Assembly: GCA_022457065.1 (NCBI GenBank)
Contig: JAJGBQ010000005.1
Coordinates: forward strand, 868,001-932,000
Origin: Curvularia sp. ZM96
Taxonomy: Eukaryota; Ascomycota; Dothideomycetes; Pleosporales; Pleosporaceae
Direction of reading: 5' to 3'
Length of the DNA stretch: 64,000 nucleotides
This document shows, piece after piece, positions 1 through 10,500 of this stretch. The stretch's first letter is position 1, and the number at the start of each line of letters is the position of its first letter. The notes beneath the pieces are model-generated. The model saw only the letters and a list, made by a program, of their open reading frames with translations. It had not been told where the DNA came from and made no database searches. Position numbers and translations under genes: made by a program.

Positions 1-878
1 TACTCCATCTTTCAAGTTGGAAGCCTGGTGGCGGTGCGGTTATGGCGCACTGATGATGTGGCTGTTGGTATATTCACTTTCCTTCCCTTGACTCTCTTTC
101 TCCTTTTTGTATCATGACACCATCTCTCCTCTCTTGCTGCGCTTGATACCCTCTCTTCTTTGGGATGGTGAAAAGGCGTTTTGATGTTTCTTTTTTTCTT
201 GCTTGGGTTTGACGACCTGTCCAGTCTTTTTATCTTTTCCTTTGTCGCTTTTCCTTTGTTATCTTCTTGTTACGGAGTACATGTCTGGATGATGACGGCC
301 TTGACGACGACTCACGCTTACACATGCATGTGCTTACGACTGAATGGTTACGCAAAAAGTAGTGTAGATACCATGACCTTTATATGATCCAATTTCTTGT
401 ATTCTTGAAAACGTTTGCGCTCAGCATGTACATCGTTGTCGAAAAGCCAACAGTTAACCTTACGCACATGCTGCCCGTGAACACCAGCATGTGCACTCGT
501 CACGCAAATAACGGCAAGTGATGCGAGCATATTCCTACTAACGCCCCAAGACAGTTTAGCGCCCCCAAATCCGCGTCCACGTGCACCTCTCGAAAGCAGG
601 ATGCCTCGGCATGCAGGGGTCATGCCCCGGGTTTCTTGGCTGATGTCTGCGTCCGTCTGGCGTTCACATGCTTTTGGGTCTTTTCCCCGGATTCAAGGGC
701 GGCCGGGATAAATCGTATCATCACTCCTTCCCCAAACACCCGTTATATATTCACTGTCTTGCCCCGTGTTCTTTCCGCGCTTGTCAACCCACACACTCTG
801 CCCCCACCCACCCAATAATCCATCGTAAAACGCAACTGTAGCCTGGTGCTTCCCTGACAACACATACACATAGCCATC
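1..878. other. gene-free stretch upstream of the SCP2 gene
   Basis: I see no convincing gene here; the open frames are short and lack protein character. Near its right end is a TATA-like run (TTATATATT) around 742-750, about 130 bp before the ATG at 879, which could be the core promoter of the SCP2 gene. The first bases may be the end of a neighbouring transcript, but nothing recognisable is encoded. Confidence 0.5.
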
Positions 879-1335
879 ATGTCTCTCAAGCACGGTACGA
901 AGGCCCACGTGTCCCAGCTCTCTCGCCCTCCCCACTAACAAATTCCCATCTACAGACGCCTTCCCCTCCTCCGTCGCCTTCGACGCCATCGCCCAGGCCC
1001 TCTCCTCGGACGCCGCCCGCAAAGACGCCATCAAAACCGGCGGCGCCATCTTCTCCTTCAACCTCAAGAACAAAGCCGGCGAGACAGAGCAATGGTATCT
1101 CGATCTCAAGGAAACCGGTACCGTGGGCAAGGGTGCGGCGCCCGAGGGCAAGAAAGCCGATGTCACGCTCACGCTGCCCGACGAGGATTTTGGCAAGTTG
1201 GTCGTCGGAAAGGCGAATGCGCAGAAGATGTTTATGGGAGGAAAGCTAAAGGTTAAGGGAAATGTTATGAAGGCGACCAAGTTGGAGGCGGTGCTGAAGC
1301 AGGCGAATGTGGGGGAGGCAAAGGCAAAGTTGTAG
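879..1335 (+). CDS. SCP2 sterol-binding domain protein, probably peroxisomal
   Basis: Two exons: 879-894 and 956-1335, with a 61 bp intron at 895-955 (GTACGA donor, CTAACA branch, TACAG acceptor). The product has 131 residues, nearly all one SCP2 (sterol carrier protein 2) domain: an N-terminal helix with AFDAIAQAL, then IFSFNLKNK, DVTLTLPDEDF, the MFMGGKLKVKGN loop and a C-terminal helix. SCP2 domains bind lipids such as sterols and fatty acyl-CoA. The protein ends in -AKL, a PTS1-type signal, which predicts import into the peroxisome matrix and a link to lipid transfer or beta-oxidation. The first exon carries only 16 coding bases (MSLKH plus one base), so a search limited to ATG frames starts inside the domain. 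The length matches stand-alone fungal SCP2 proteins. The family call is firm; the substrate is unknown. Confidence 0.9.
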
Positions 1336-1639
1336 GTTGTGTGTGCATGCGTAAGATGGGTGCGTGGATGCGTAGAAATGCATTTGTTTCCTTGCTTCGC
1401 ATGGTTAGCGTTCGAGGTAGAGCGTTGGGTGGTTTTGTTTAAATTCAGCGCCTAAAGAACTTGGCTGCAATACCCTTAGTGACTTGATTTCTTTTGCGCA
1501 TCTAGTGAACAGCGCCGTGCCAAGCCTTCCACGTGACAACGCGCTTATACGCGTTTCAGCCCGGCACACGTAGGATCGCTTCTCCTCTTTTATCCGAACC
1601 ATCTCTTTACGGTCCACCCCCGTTTCCTATATATCCCTA

Positions 1640-3913
1640 ATGAAGAATGATCTCCACAAGACCTTTGGCGAGATATTCCATGGCGACATTGATGCTTTCC
1701 GCAATCAACTGATCCAGATTCAGGAGTATCAAGACGACCGAAAGGAGTCGGAAGTGTGGGTAGCCAACTTACGATTTCTTGACATTTCAAAAGTTCCGGA
1801 CCTGCAGGATGAAAAGCTGAGGCAGGATCACCATTTTGAGGAGCAATATAACCTAGATACGTTGCATACACGAACAGCGCCAATTTGCCAGATCCCTATA
1901 ACAAGATGCGAAGATGATCGTGGCGACGACTACATCGCCGTATCTTGGAAATGGCCACAGGCCCACCCAATCTGTGACTCTGAGAGCATAGAGCCGTCTA
2001 TCTTCCGCTACTACATCAAACGACCAGATAAAAAACCTCACAAAAGCGGGTTTCCGGATCATTACATGGACCGGGTTGTTCGATATGCACAGAGTGTCGG
2101 CATCACGAGACTGTGGGTGGACAAAGAATGCATAAATCAAAGGAAAGAGGACGAAGAAACGTCACCGAGGGGCCAAGAGCTCGGGATTCAGATCATGGAC
2201 GTTGTTTATGGTGACAGCACACGCTCGGTCGGGCTGCTTACGGTTGAGATCCAGGACCAACGTGAGATCGATTTGCTCTCAGACTTGCTTTCCAGGTCGC
2301 TCTTTGTTGATCCCAAGGACGAGGATGCTCCTGAACTGCGGCCTGGAGTCGATGTCGCTGCAGTACAAATGCTTATTCTCCATATTCTCAGCGACCCCCG
2401 CTGGTCGCGCGGCTGGATATTTCAAGAAGACCACCTCGCCTCCCAAAAGATGGTGCTTCTCATCCCACATAGTGCGGAGCTTTGTAAGAGTGGCCGCTAT
2501 GACTTTAAGAAACTACCCGGGGAACTTGTGATACAGCTCATGGATTTTCGACAGACTGTGACCATGTTCTGTCTGGCTTGGGCCAAGGGCAAGCTGCGCT
2601 GGCCTTGCACTGAGATCTTGGCAAAAGTGAAGCAGTACAACATTTGCAACAAGATTATCAAGACGAAGCCATCCGCATCTCAACCTCAGCATCAGAGGAA
2701 CTTCGAAAGTGCTAATTCCAGTTTCGATAGTGCAGTCGCCGAACTCAACTCACAGCCCAGCTACTCTAAAGTCTACTCGTATCCGACCACAACTGCAAGT
2801 GTACTCGAGGACATTGCTAGTCGGAGCCTAGAGAACGAGTCAGACAGGATTGCGATTATATCCAACGCGCTGAAGTGCAAAAAGCGGCTCAATACCCGAA
2901 AGAGCTCCCCCTTGGTCGAATCCGACGCTTACAGCCTTTCTGCGGCCCTTCTCACCGTCATTTTGCTGAACGGGGAAATATTGAGGGATAAACCTCTGCC
3001 ACCTTTTTCCCGTATTCTTCCCTCTGAAGCAAGCATCATGAATCATACGCTTCAATCTTACCTAAACACTAGTCAATCTATTTTTACGGCTCCAGGTCGT
3101 CTACGCCACCAAAGTTTCATCGACTGCTGTCGCTTCATATCGCCAACCATCACCCGCCGTGGAATCGAGACGAGAGGATTCCTTTTTGTTGTGTTGTCCA
3201 AAGGACAGCTAGTAAAAGAGGGGATTCAACATGACCTACTACGTCTTACTGATGCAGACAGAGAGGCTGTATCAAGCACTGCCCTAACGCGTAAGCCATG
3301 GAAGCGCAAGCTTGATAGCCGCGCTTGCAAAGTACTCTACATGCTCATAGAGAAACTGGAAAGAAATTGGCCAAATAGTAAGCTTGCTAGTCACATGCGA
3401 AGATATATGTTGCTGGATGAAATCCCGCCACCCCCTCAAAAGGCGCTTCCATCTACATCATATGTATTGGATAGCATGTATGCGCTCTATCGAGCTCTCA
3501 TGGACGGCCATGAGCTTCATCTTGCACGGCTAGCATCAGCACGTCAAAAAGCAGAGCCAGTTGCTCTCTTCATTGAACCTGAATCGGATCTCTGGACATC
3601 TCGCAGCGAAAGCAACTATCTTCTCGACACAGTAGGGCCTATCAAAGTCTTTACAAGCTGGGATAAGGGTCGGAATATTTATTACGACAAAGAGCGATTG
3701 GTGAGCTTGGAGGTGAAGATATCTAATGAGTTTGGAACCACAAAAGAATGGGATCCACAGACTTGCTATATGAGTCACGTTGGCTGGGTCAACGGTGTTT
3801 GGGTTGCTGATGGTAAGAAGATGAAAACGTACGCTTTTGCGCTCCCGGGTATCACGCAAGAAGGGTCGAAGAGCAATGGAAGAAAAAAGAGGAAGAGGGA
3901 GCATGCCGAGTAG
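1640..3913 (+). CDS. heterokaryon incompatibility (HET) domain protein
   Basis: Intronless gene for 757 residues. HET domains act in fungal non-self recognition and incompatibility-type cell death. The diagnostic blocks are in order: YIAVSWKW (about residues 98-105), LWVDKECINQ (about 158-167), IMDVVYGDSTRSVGLL (about 185-200) and RWSRGWIFQE (about 261-270). The remaining 480 residues match no domain I recognise; I see no NACHT, ankyrin or WD40 repeats, so this is a HET domain with an orphan C-terminal half. The tail is basic (GRKKRKREH), possibly a nuclear signal. It converges on the dehydrogenase gene, with stop codons 58 bp apart. The ATG at 1640 is the first in frame and leaves about 95 residues before the HET core. 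Whether it controls an actual incompatibility reaction cannot be told from sequence. Confidence 0.9.
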   Translation: MKNDLHKTFGEIFHGDIDAFRNQLIQIQEYQDDRKESEVWVANLRFLDISKVPDLQDEKLRQDHHFEEQYNLDTLHTRTAPICQIPITRCEDDRGDDYIAVSWKWPQAHPICDSESIEPSIFRYYIKRPDKKPHKSGFPDHYMDRVVRYAQSVGITRLWVDKECINQRKEDEETSPRGQELGIQIMDVVYGDSTRSVGLLTVEIQDQREIDLLSDLLSRSLFVDPKDEDAPELRPGVDVAAVQMLILHILSDPRWSRGWIFQEDHLASQKMVLLIPHSAELCKSGRYDFKKLPGELVIQLMDFRQTVTMFCLAWAKGKLRWPCTEILAKVKQYNICNKIIKTKPSASQPQHQRNFESANSSFDSAVAELNSQPSYSKVYSYPTTTASVLEDIASRSLENESDRIAIISNALKCKKRLNTRKSSPLVESDAYSLSAALLTVILLNGEILRDKPLPPFSRILPSEASIMNHTLQSYLNTSQSIFTAPGRLRHQSFIDCCRFISPTITRRGIETRGFLFVVLSKGQLVKEGIQHDLLRLTDADREAVSSTALTRKPWKRKLDSRACKVLYMLIEKLERNWPNSKLASHMRRYMLLDEIPPPPQKALPSTSYVLDSMYALYRALMDGHELHLARLASARQKAEPVALFIEPESDLWTSRSESNYLLDTVGPIKVFTSWDKGRNIYYDKERLVSLEVKISNEFGTTKEWDPQTCYMSHVGWVNGVWVADGKKMKTYAFALPGITQEGSKSNGRKKRKREHAE

Positions 3914-3971
3914 ACGAGAGCAACTGTACTCTCAGAATTGCTCAAAGTTATGCGAGTAGCTTTCGAAATCA

Positions 3972-5130
3972 TCAAATCACGCCTTGGATCAGATTCTTGA
4001 TCCCCTCACCCCTTGACGTCTTTTCCCACGCTTCCGTTGCCTGTTCAAATGGAGTCACCGAACTGATCAAGGGCTTTACATCAACACGCCCCTTATCCAG
4101 CAACCCTATCGCCAATTCATAGTCTCCAGGCCCATATCGAAAACATCCCCTGACCATGAGCTCTTTCTGCGACATGGCAACAATTGGAAACTCGATTTTC
4201 GGTTTCCCCAGCCCAGTCTGGACATACTTTCCACCGGGCCGCAAAACATGAATACCCGTCTCGATGCTAGACGTAGCGCCCGAAGCCTCTATCACGGTGT
4301 CCACAAGACCGCCAGTCGTGTCTATCCCAACCTCCGTGAGCCCAAACGTCTCTAGCAGCCTCGCAGCATTCTCCTCGGCACTACTCTCCACCTCCGCCCT
4401 GAACGTCTCGCAGCCCAGATAACCCTTCGCAAACTCAAGTTTCTTCTCCAAAATATCCACAATGATAACGCGAAGTGCACCAAACTGCTTCGCCACCGCT
4501 GCACACATCAACCCTATCGTTCCACTTCCCATGACAACCACTGTCTCGCCCGGCCTTACATCCGCCATCTTAGCCGCATGCACACCGACTGCCAGCGGCT
4601 CCACCAGCACCGCCTCATCCAAGCCCATGGCCTCGGGAATCTTGTACACAAAGTCCTCTGCGAGAACGTAGTACTTTGCTAGTGTGCCTTGGGTATCTGG
4701 CGGACCTGGTGCAGCAGCAAACCGCATTCCGCGGCAGAGATTGTACGAACCGGACTTACAAGCATGACACAGTCGGCACGGCGTCCCTGGCTCAATAGCA
4801 ACGCGATCCCCGGCACGCACGCGCGTGACGCTTGCACCAACGGCGTGAATGGTGCCGGAGGCTTCGTGACCCATGACGATGCCTGTGGCGGGATTGATCA
4901 TTTTACCGATGCCGCCATGGTGCCAGAAGTGTACCTTGAGTGAGTGTGGCTTAGTCTACTGCTTTGTGTGGGAGGTTCATGTACATGGGGGGAGGACGAA
5001 CATCGCTGCCGCAAACGCCAACGTAATTAATACGGATGATGACGTCATGGGGATTGGATAGCTCTGGTATGGGACGCTCTTCTGTCTTTGCGTTGTGAGG
5101 TCCGTAGAGGACGATGGATGGGTTTTGCAT
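3972..5130 (-). CDS. zinc-dependent MDR dehydrogenase, xylitol/sorbitol dehydrogenase-like
   Basis: Two exons on the minus strand: 5130-5002 and 4934-3972, with a 67 bp intron (4935-5001) in codon phase 0, giving 363 residues. The splice joins CGSD to VHFWHHGGIGK, the expected catalytic-zinc segment of polyol dehydrogenases. Then come MGHEASG (zinc ligands His and Glu), a structural-zinc cluster CRLCHACKSGSYNLC, the Rossmann motif GSGTIGL and a C-terminal substrate domain. Members oxidise polyols such as xylitol, sorbitol or L-arabitol with NAD+, in the cytosol. Which polyol cannot be decided: the acidic residues after the Rossmann strand (VDI) point to NAD rather than NADP, but substrate residues vary across the group. 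The ATG at 5130 is chosen because it gives the usual N-terminus; the uninterrupted frame starting at 4901 would lose the catalytic cysteine. Confidence 0.87.
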
Positions 5131-6155
5131 CTTGGAACACGAAGGGATGGGGGATGAGGTTTGTTGGATCGATCAAAAGGAGCATAAAAGAATTATTTAA
5201 AAATGGAAATATTGATTGATGTCCGTACAAATTCGCCTTGCAAGAAGAGTGTCTCTTTTTATGTACAGTCTGCTTACGAAAACTTGCTGTGATAAGGTCT
5301 CTCGTGTAAAGTAGGTATCGCTGCGATGCGGGGATGCATGATAGACGCGTGTAACTTCCCCGCACTAGGTAGACATCTACAAATCCATCTCCACATCTGG
5401 CCCGATCGTGCGATATACACAGTTTCGGCAATTCGTATGCAGGTAGCGTGACTTAAATCTTCGTTTGCTCGTAATGCTTGAAACCATGCCCGAAGTAGTG
5501 GGAAAGGGTGGTCGCTTGGACTTGCTTTCACGTCCAGCGCCCAAGCTTCTCTATCTTGACAAACAAGTTGCTTATCGGCGGAAGCCTACATGTTGAGAAC
5601 GTGCCTGATTGGTTAGATGAAGGAGGTGTTTGTTGTATATGTTCAATGCAAGGATGTGTCGTTTTTACTTTTGTTTGTTTGTGTGGAGCTCGGCCTTACC
5701 GCTGGTAACGCATAAGCGTATGATTTCTGGAGTGATTGATCATGGTAGATGCGATGAGGAATTTTGAAGGAGCTTGTTCTCAGTGAAGAACTGTGTATGC
5801 TTGGTTTATTTTCTTCAGCATCTAGAACTTTGCACCACCAGCATGTAGGCACAGTGTGGAGAAGCTGGACATCTCTACAAACTTTGGCAGTGTCTACCAT
5901 GGCGGTACAGTGATGTTGTTTCGCCTTCTTGCATGGATACGCTCAGGCGGGATTTTCGACTGGGAGCAAACTGTTCCTGGTTGTATATGTCGCTTTCCCA
6001 AATAGTGAAGGTACAAGTATTGACTCTAATCCTCCCGCAGAGCGCCTTACATCCCACTCGATCACCACGATAGCTAAAGACGTACTTCCACTTCTGAAGC
6101 AAACCAACTATACCTTGACTCGTTCTTTTCGTCCGCTCGAAACACTGTGAGAGAT
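5131..6155. other. divergent intergenic region, dehydrogenase / MYND gene
   Basis: About 1 kb between the 5' ends of the dehydrogenase (minus) and the MYND gene (plus). It presumably holds both promoters. Only short, unconvincing open frames are present; no clear TATA box or repeat stands out. Confidence 0.5.
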
Positions 6156-6896
6156 ATGACTGCCCAATGCTTCACGTGTGGCAAGTCAGCCGCTGAGGGT
6201 TGGCTGAGAAGATGCTCGCAATGCAAGGAAATCACATACTGTAACCGAAGATGTCAGAGAGCCGATTGGAAAACGCACAAAAACCTTTGTGTCCTACTAT
6301 CGAATGCCAATGCCACCAAGGCCAATTCCACTCGTAGCAACAGCCACTCCGCGCCTGTTCTCAAAGACCTCGAGCACCACGTGCTCAATCCCTTCACGCG
6401 CCTCGACCAAGGAACATACCTTCATGACCGCCCCAAGCTAGACGTCTACAAGCTGCTCATCGACTCCTTCCGTATGCGCCAGCAGGATGACATGCAATTC
6501 GAACTCAAAATTACCCCCAAAAGCGTCTACAGTGGTGCTGCGTCAAGCATCAAGCCCTTCAGGAAATATCTCGCTCAAGCAGCGACTCGATCTGGCCTGC
6601 TGCCTCCATGGTGGACACCCGAAAGGCAGCGCGAGTGTGAGGAGTTTGGCGAAAGCGGGGCTTGGAACAATCTGCGCAGGAAAGTTACAAAGGCAGAAGT
6701 GATTGCGCACTATGGCGGTAAACTGGTTCCCATGCAGCTAAGAATGTTGGCAGAGGCGATTATCGGAGTGGGGTCCATGGGCCAGAATGGTACTGGGATG
6801 CGCAAGATGATGTGTAAGGTAGAATCCAACGGAATTGGAGAGGGAGTGGCCGCGATGATGTTGAGTATGAATCTAGGATTTCATGGAGGGCACTGA
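6156..6896 (+). CDS. MYND zinc-finger protein
   Basis: Single-exon gene for 246 residues. A complete MYND finger occupies residues 5-45, with ligands C5, C8, C20, C23, C29, C33, H41 and C45 and the usual DWKTHK stretch. MYND fingers bind two zinc ions and mediate protein contacts, typically with proline-rich peptides. The other 200 residues resemble a group of fungal MYND proteins of unknown role and carry no SET or ankyrin domain, so there is no sign of methyltransferase activity. The frame is open nine bases upstream, but those begin with GTG; the ATG at 6156 is the first true start. It is convergent with the ankyrin gene, 660 bp away. The domain is certain, the function unknown. Confidence 0.85.
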   Translation: MTAQCFTCGKSAAEGWLRRCSQCKEITYCNRRCQRADWKTHKNLCVLLSNANATKANSTRSNSHSAPVLKDLEHHVLNPFTRLDQGTYLHDRPKLDVYKLLIDSFRMRQQDDMQFELKITPKSVYSGAASSIKPFRKYLAQAATRSGLLPPWWTPERQRECEEFGESGAWNNLRRKVTKAEVIAHYGGKLVPMQLRMLAEAIIGVGSMGQNGTGMRKMMCKVESNGIGEGVAAMMLSMNLGFHGGH

Positions 6897-7555
6897 AAAA
6901 GGAGGCGCTGTGGTGAGAGAGGTGGAGTGTAGAGACTGTCTCGACGTTGATCACTCGTTGCAGTAACAGTGAGCTATTTGTACTTGTCATGCATGTATCG
7001 CTTGAATACCAATGCGAACAAAAAGTTCAAGGTGTTTGTTCCATCGAGTCCCTGGAAGATTAGGTTAGTGGTGACTTGGATGTATGTTAGATTTTCAAGG
7101 TAAAAATCACGAAGCAATAGAGACTTTCATATTCAAACCATACCAATCTCAACTCCATTAACACCCATATTACGCTGCACTACTAAGGCGGTTCTACCGT
7201 ATACTGACAGTGTTTTGCAACCGAAACTAAGAAAGAAAGATACATCCTTGAACTTGTTCTTAAATTTTCGGAAAAGACAAGACATCAGAACATCGCGTGG
7301 GTATCAATATGTACATCCAAATCTCAAATGCCACTTGGCTAGTTCCACCACTCGAAGTGTAAAAGGAGGGAGAGGAAGGAAGAAAAATGACCAAGCGCAG
7401 CTATGACATAACGACCCGAAAAGGCAAATGGCTGACAAACGAAAAAAACAAGCATAACGACGTTAATGAGCGTACACAAATGCAAAACGTACAAAAGAAT
7501 AAGAAAAAGAGATGAACACAGAAGGGTGCAAATGCAAAACGAAGAGATCAAGCTC
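6897..7555. other. convergent 3' intergenic region
   Basis: Between the stop codons of the MYND gene and the ankyrin gene. It is rather AT-rich in its middle and presumably holds both 3' UTRs. No gene, repeat or structured RNA is apparent. Confidence 0.5.
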
Positions 7556-10500
7556 TCAGAGGTTATCCAACATATTGCTCATCTTGAGCCAGTCACTGAA
7601 CTCGCTATCAGCCTTGTCCTCTTGAGTGTTGTAGCTGTTCCGCTGCAACTTCTCATTGACCAAGTCCAAGTCCAGAATCTCGCTCTTGCCCTTGCTCATG
7701 CGCTGGCTAAGGCTGCTGTCCACACGGGGCGCCATTAGCCGGTCCTGGATCGCAGCCGATGAGACGGGGACGCTGGGGCGCTGAGCGGCGGCGGGTGAGA
7801 TAGAAAAGTCTTTCTTGAAAAAATCAGGGCTTTGGAGGATGTTAGGGGTACTGGGGGATGGCGGGTTAGAGGCTAGGCTGGAAAGGTTGCTAGTGGAGCG
7901 GTGGCGGAAGGAGGCGTTGATGCGCATGCTGAGGAGAGTGGTGTGTTTTGGCTTCGGGGCGGCGTCAGAATCAGCCGAGAATATGGCAGACTTGTGTTTA
8001 TTGAAGAAAAAGGACGACTTGCGGAAGAGCGATATGGATCGGTGCTTGCGGAGTGCTGGTGATGTGGGCTCGGTCGTTGCGGTGGGCTCTACTTTGTCCT
8101 GGGATAACGGCTGGAATGTAACTTGGGGTTTAGGCTTGACTGGCACCTCTTTCGCCATGACCGGGAGGTTCTTCACTTTGTCCAGAGCCTCCTTTTCTTT
8201 CAACAGCTTGGCTTTCTCCTCTTGCTCCTTCTGTAGTCGCACCTTGGCCTGTTCTTGCTCCCTCGTAGCTTCGCGTGCAGCCTTCTCGTTTTCTTGAATC
8301 GCCGCCAAATTTCTCTCCTCACTGTCTTTTTTCACTTCAGCGTTGAATTTGTTCGTCTTAGCCTCAACTTTCTTCGTTTCGACTTCTCCGACTCGCTTTC
8401 CCGTCGCTTCGCTGCCCTTCAGCATCACTTCAATCCCCCTCTTCTCCTTCTCCTCGAGACCGGCGCATAGACAACCCAGAGGTGTAAGGCCCTTTGCGTT
8501 CTTCACGTCTACCTTTGCACCAGCACGTACCATAGAAGTAATGACCTTCTCGCTACCACCCATCGCGGCCACATGCAAGGGAGTATTCTTTTCGGAGTCA
8601 GCCACACCCAACTCAGCACCTCGGCCAATTAAGACGTCTATCATCTCCCAATCTCCACTTTCGGCGGCCAAGTATATTGGTGTTCGTCCGGTGTCATCGA
8701 CACAGTTCATATCGCCTTGCTCAAGTAACAACTCTTCAATAGCGTCGACGCGGCGCGCCTTCACTGCACAGTGCAGTGGGAAGCGACCCTTGTAGAAACC
8801 AGAAGCAAGACTAGGCTTCGCCTCTCTTGCAAGAAGCAGCCTGATGACTTCGATGTCGATCCTCGGGCATTCTTCCAGGAGGAATGTGAGAGGGTGGATG
8901 GTGAAACGGGGAGTTTCTGTGAATCCCTGCTGTGGACACGGCCAGGATGAGCGTTTTGCATGTCTGCTGCTGCTCGCATTGGGATCGGCTCCGGCACTCA
9001 ACACTACCTTGAGGACCTGGATAAGGTACTCTGGCGCCAGTGGAGGCAGCATTGGGATGTGCCTCAGGATAGCCCATAGCAAGGACTTTCCCAGTGTTGA
9101 TTTAGGCAGGTTGTTGACTTCTAGACCCATAGAAATCATCAGCTCGATATCGTGGACCGGAAACAAGGTCGTAAAAGCCGAAACGTGATCATCTGGGATT
9201 CGAGGCTGCTCGCGAAGGACGTTGGTACGACGGACCCATTCACGTTCAGCGAACGACTTTAGAATCTGCTTGTTTGCTTCCTTCGACGACTGCAATCTGT
9301 GGGTGCTTGGGATCCATTCTTCAAACTTGAATGTGGCACCATTCTTCAGCAATGCGTCTACAAACGTGGCTTTGCCCATCGTTGCAGCGTAGAACAGCGC
9401 GTCCCGTTTGGTGTGGTCTTCATGGTTAACAAAGTTCCAGCTAGCTTTTGCTCCCGCCCTTTGCACCAAGAGTGCCTCGATCACAGGCAAGCCTTCTTCC
9501 GGAAGTGTCTTGACAGCTAGTATGAGCGGTGTAGCACCGGATCGGTCGCGTATACTTCTGCTTACGCCGCGTTCGCAGAATGATGCAGTAGCAACAGCCA
9601 CGTCTTTCCAAGTTGCTGGGGACTTGGGGAAACTTCTGACAACGTGGTGCAGCGCACTGTAGCCGTTCACGTCCCATGCATTGACACTGGGTGCTGAAGT
9701 GAATATCGGCACGACGGACCACTGGTGGTTCTTGACGGCAAGAAGAAGTGCCGAGTTCTTGTTCTTGTCAACGACCGTGGGGTCTGCTCGGGCTCGTAAT
9801 AGGAAACGTGCAGTTTTCTCTAGTCCATTTATAGCTGCGAGATGAAGAGCAGTTTGTCCTTGTGCGTTCGTCTTGCGCAAGTCGGATACCCTGACCAAGG
9901 ATTCTAGTATCGGTTCGTTTTCCTTCTTGCAATGTGTCGTAGCGAACAACAAGGGAGCCAGTCCGTTCGCGTTGGGTTGTTGAGGATTCGCCTTGTATTT
10001 CAGGAGCATGTCGAGACACGACCTGCTGTGGATCGCATAATGAAGCGCAGTATTGCCCTCGCTGTCTTGTGCAGTAACCTGAACACCTGCATCGACTAGC
10101 ATCTGCGAAATTTTGACGTTGCCGAAGGACTGAGACACAGCACGATGAAGTAGCGTCTTTCCATCAGGGTACGTAACCTTCGCATCGGCGCCCTCTTCGA
10201 GCAAAGTCTTAAAAACAACTTCGAACGTGTCCTTCTCTTTCGCCAATGGGCAGTCAAATGCAGCTTGTAGCACATTCAGGCCCTTCTCGTCACGTACCGA
10301 GAGATCTGGGTTGCGCTTGAGGATCGCCTCGATAATTGATACGTCCGCAGATGCTAAAGCTACAAAAATCGGTCGTTGTCCTCGGGCGGTTTGGCGATCT
10401 GGATCGGAACCCTTCTCGAGGAACATCTCCACCAAAAGCACATCGTTTCTCTTGATGGCTTCCACAAGCACGTTCGACTCGGGATCACAGGCTGCGACAA

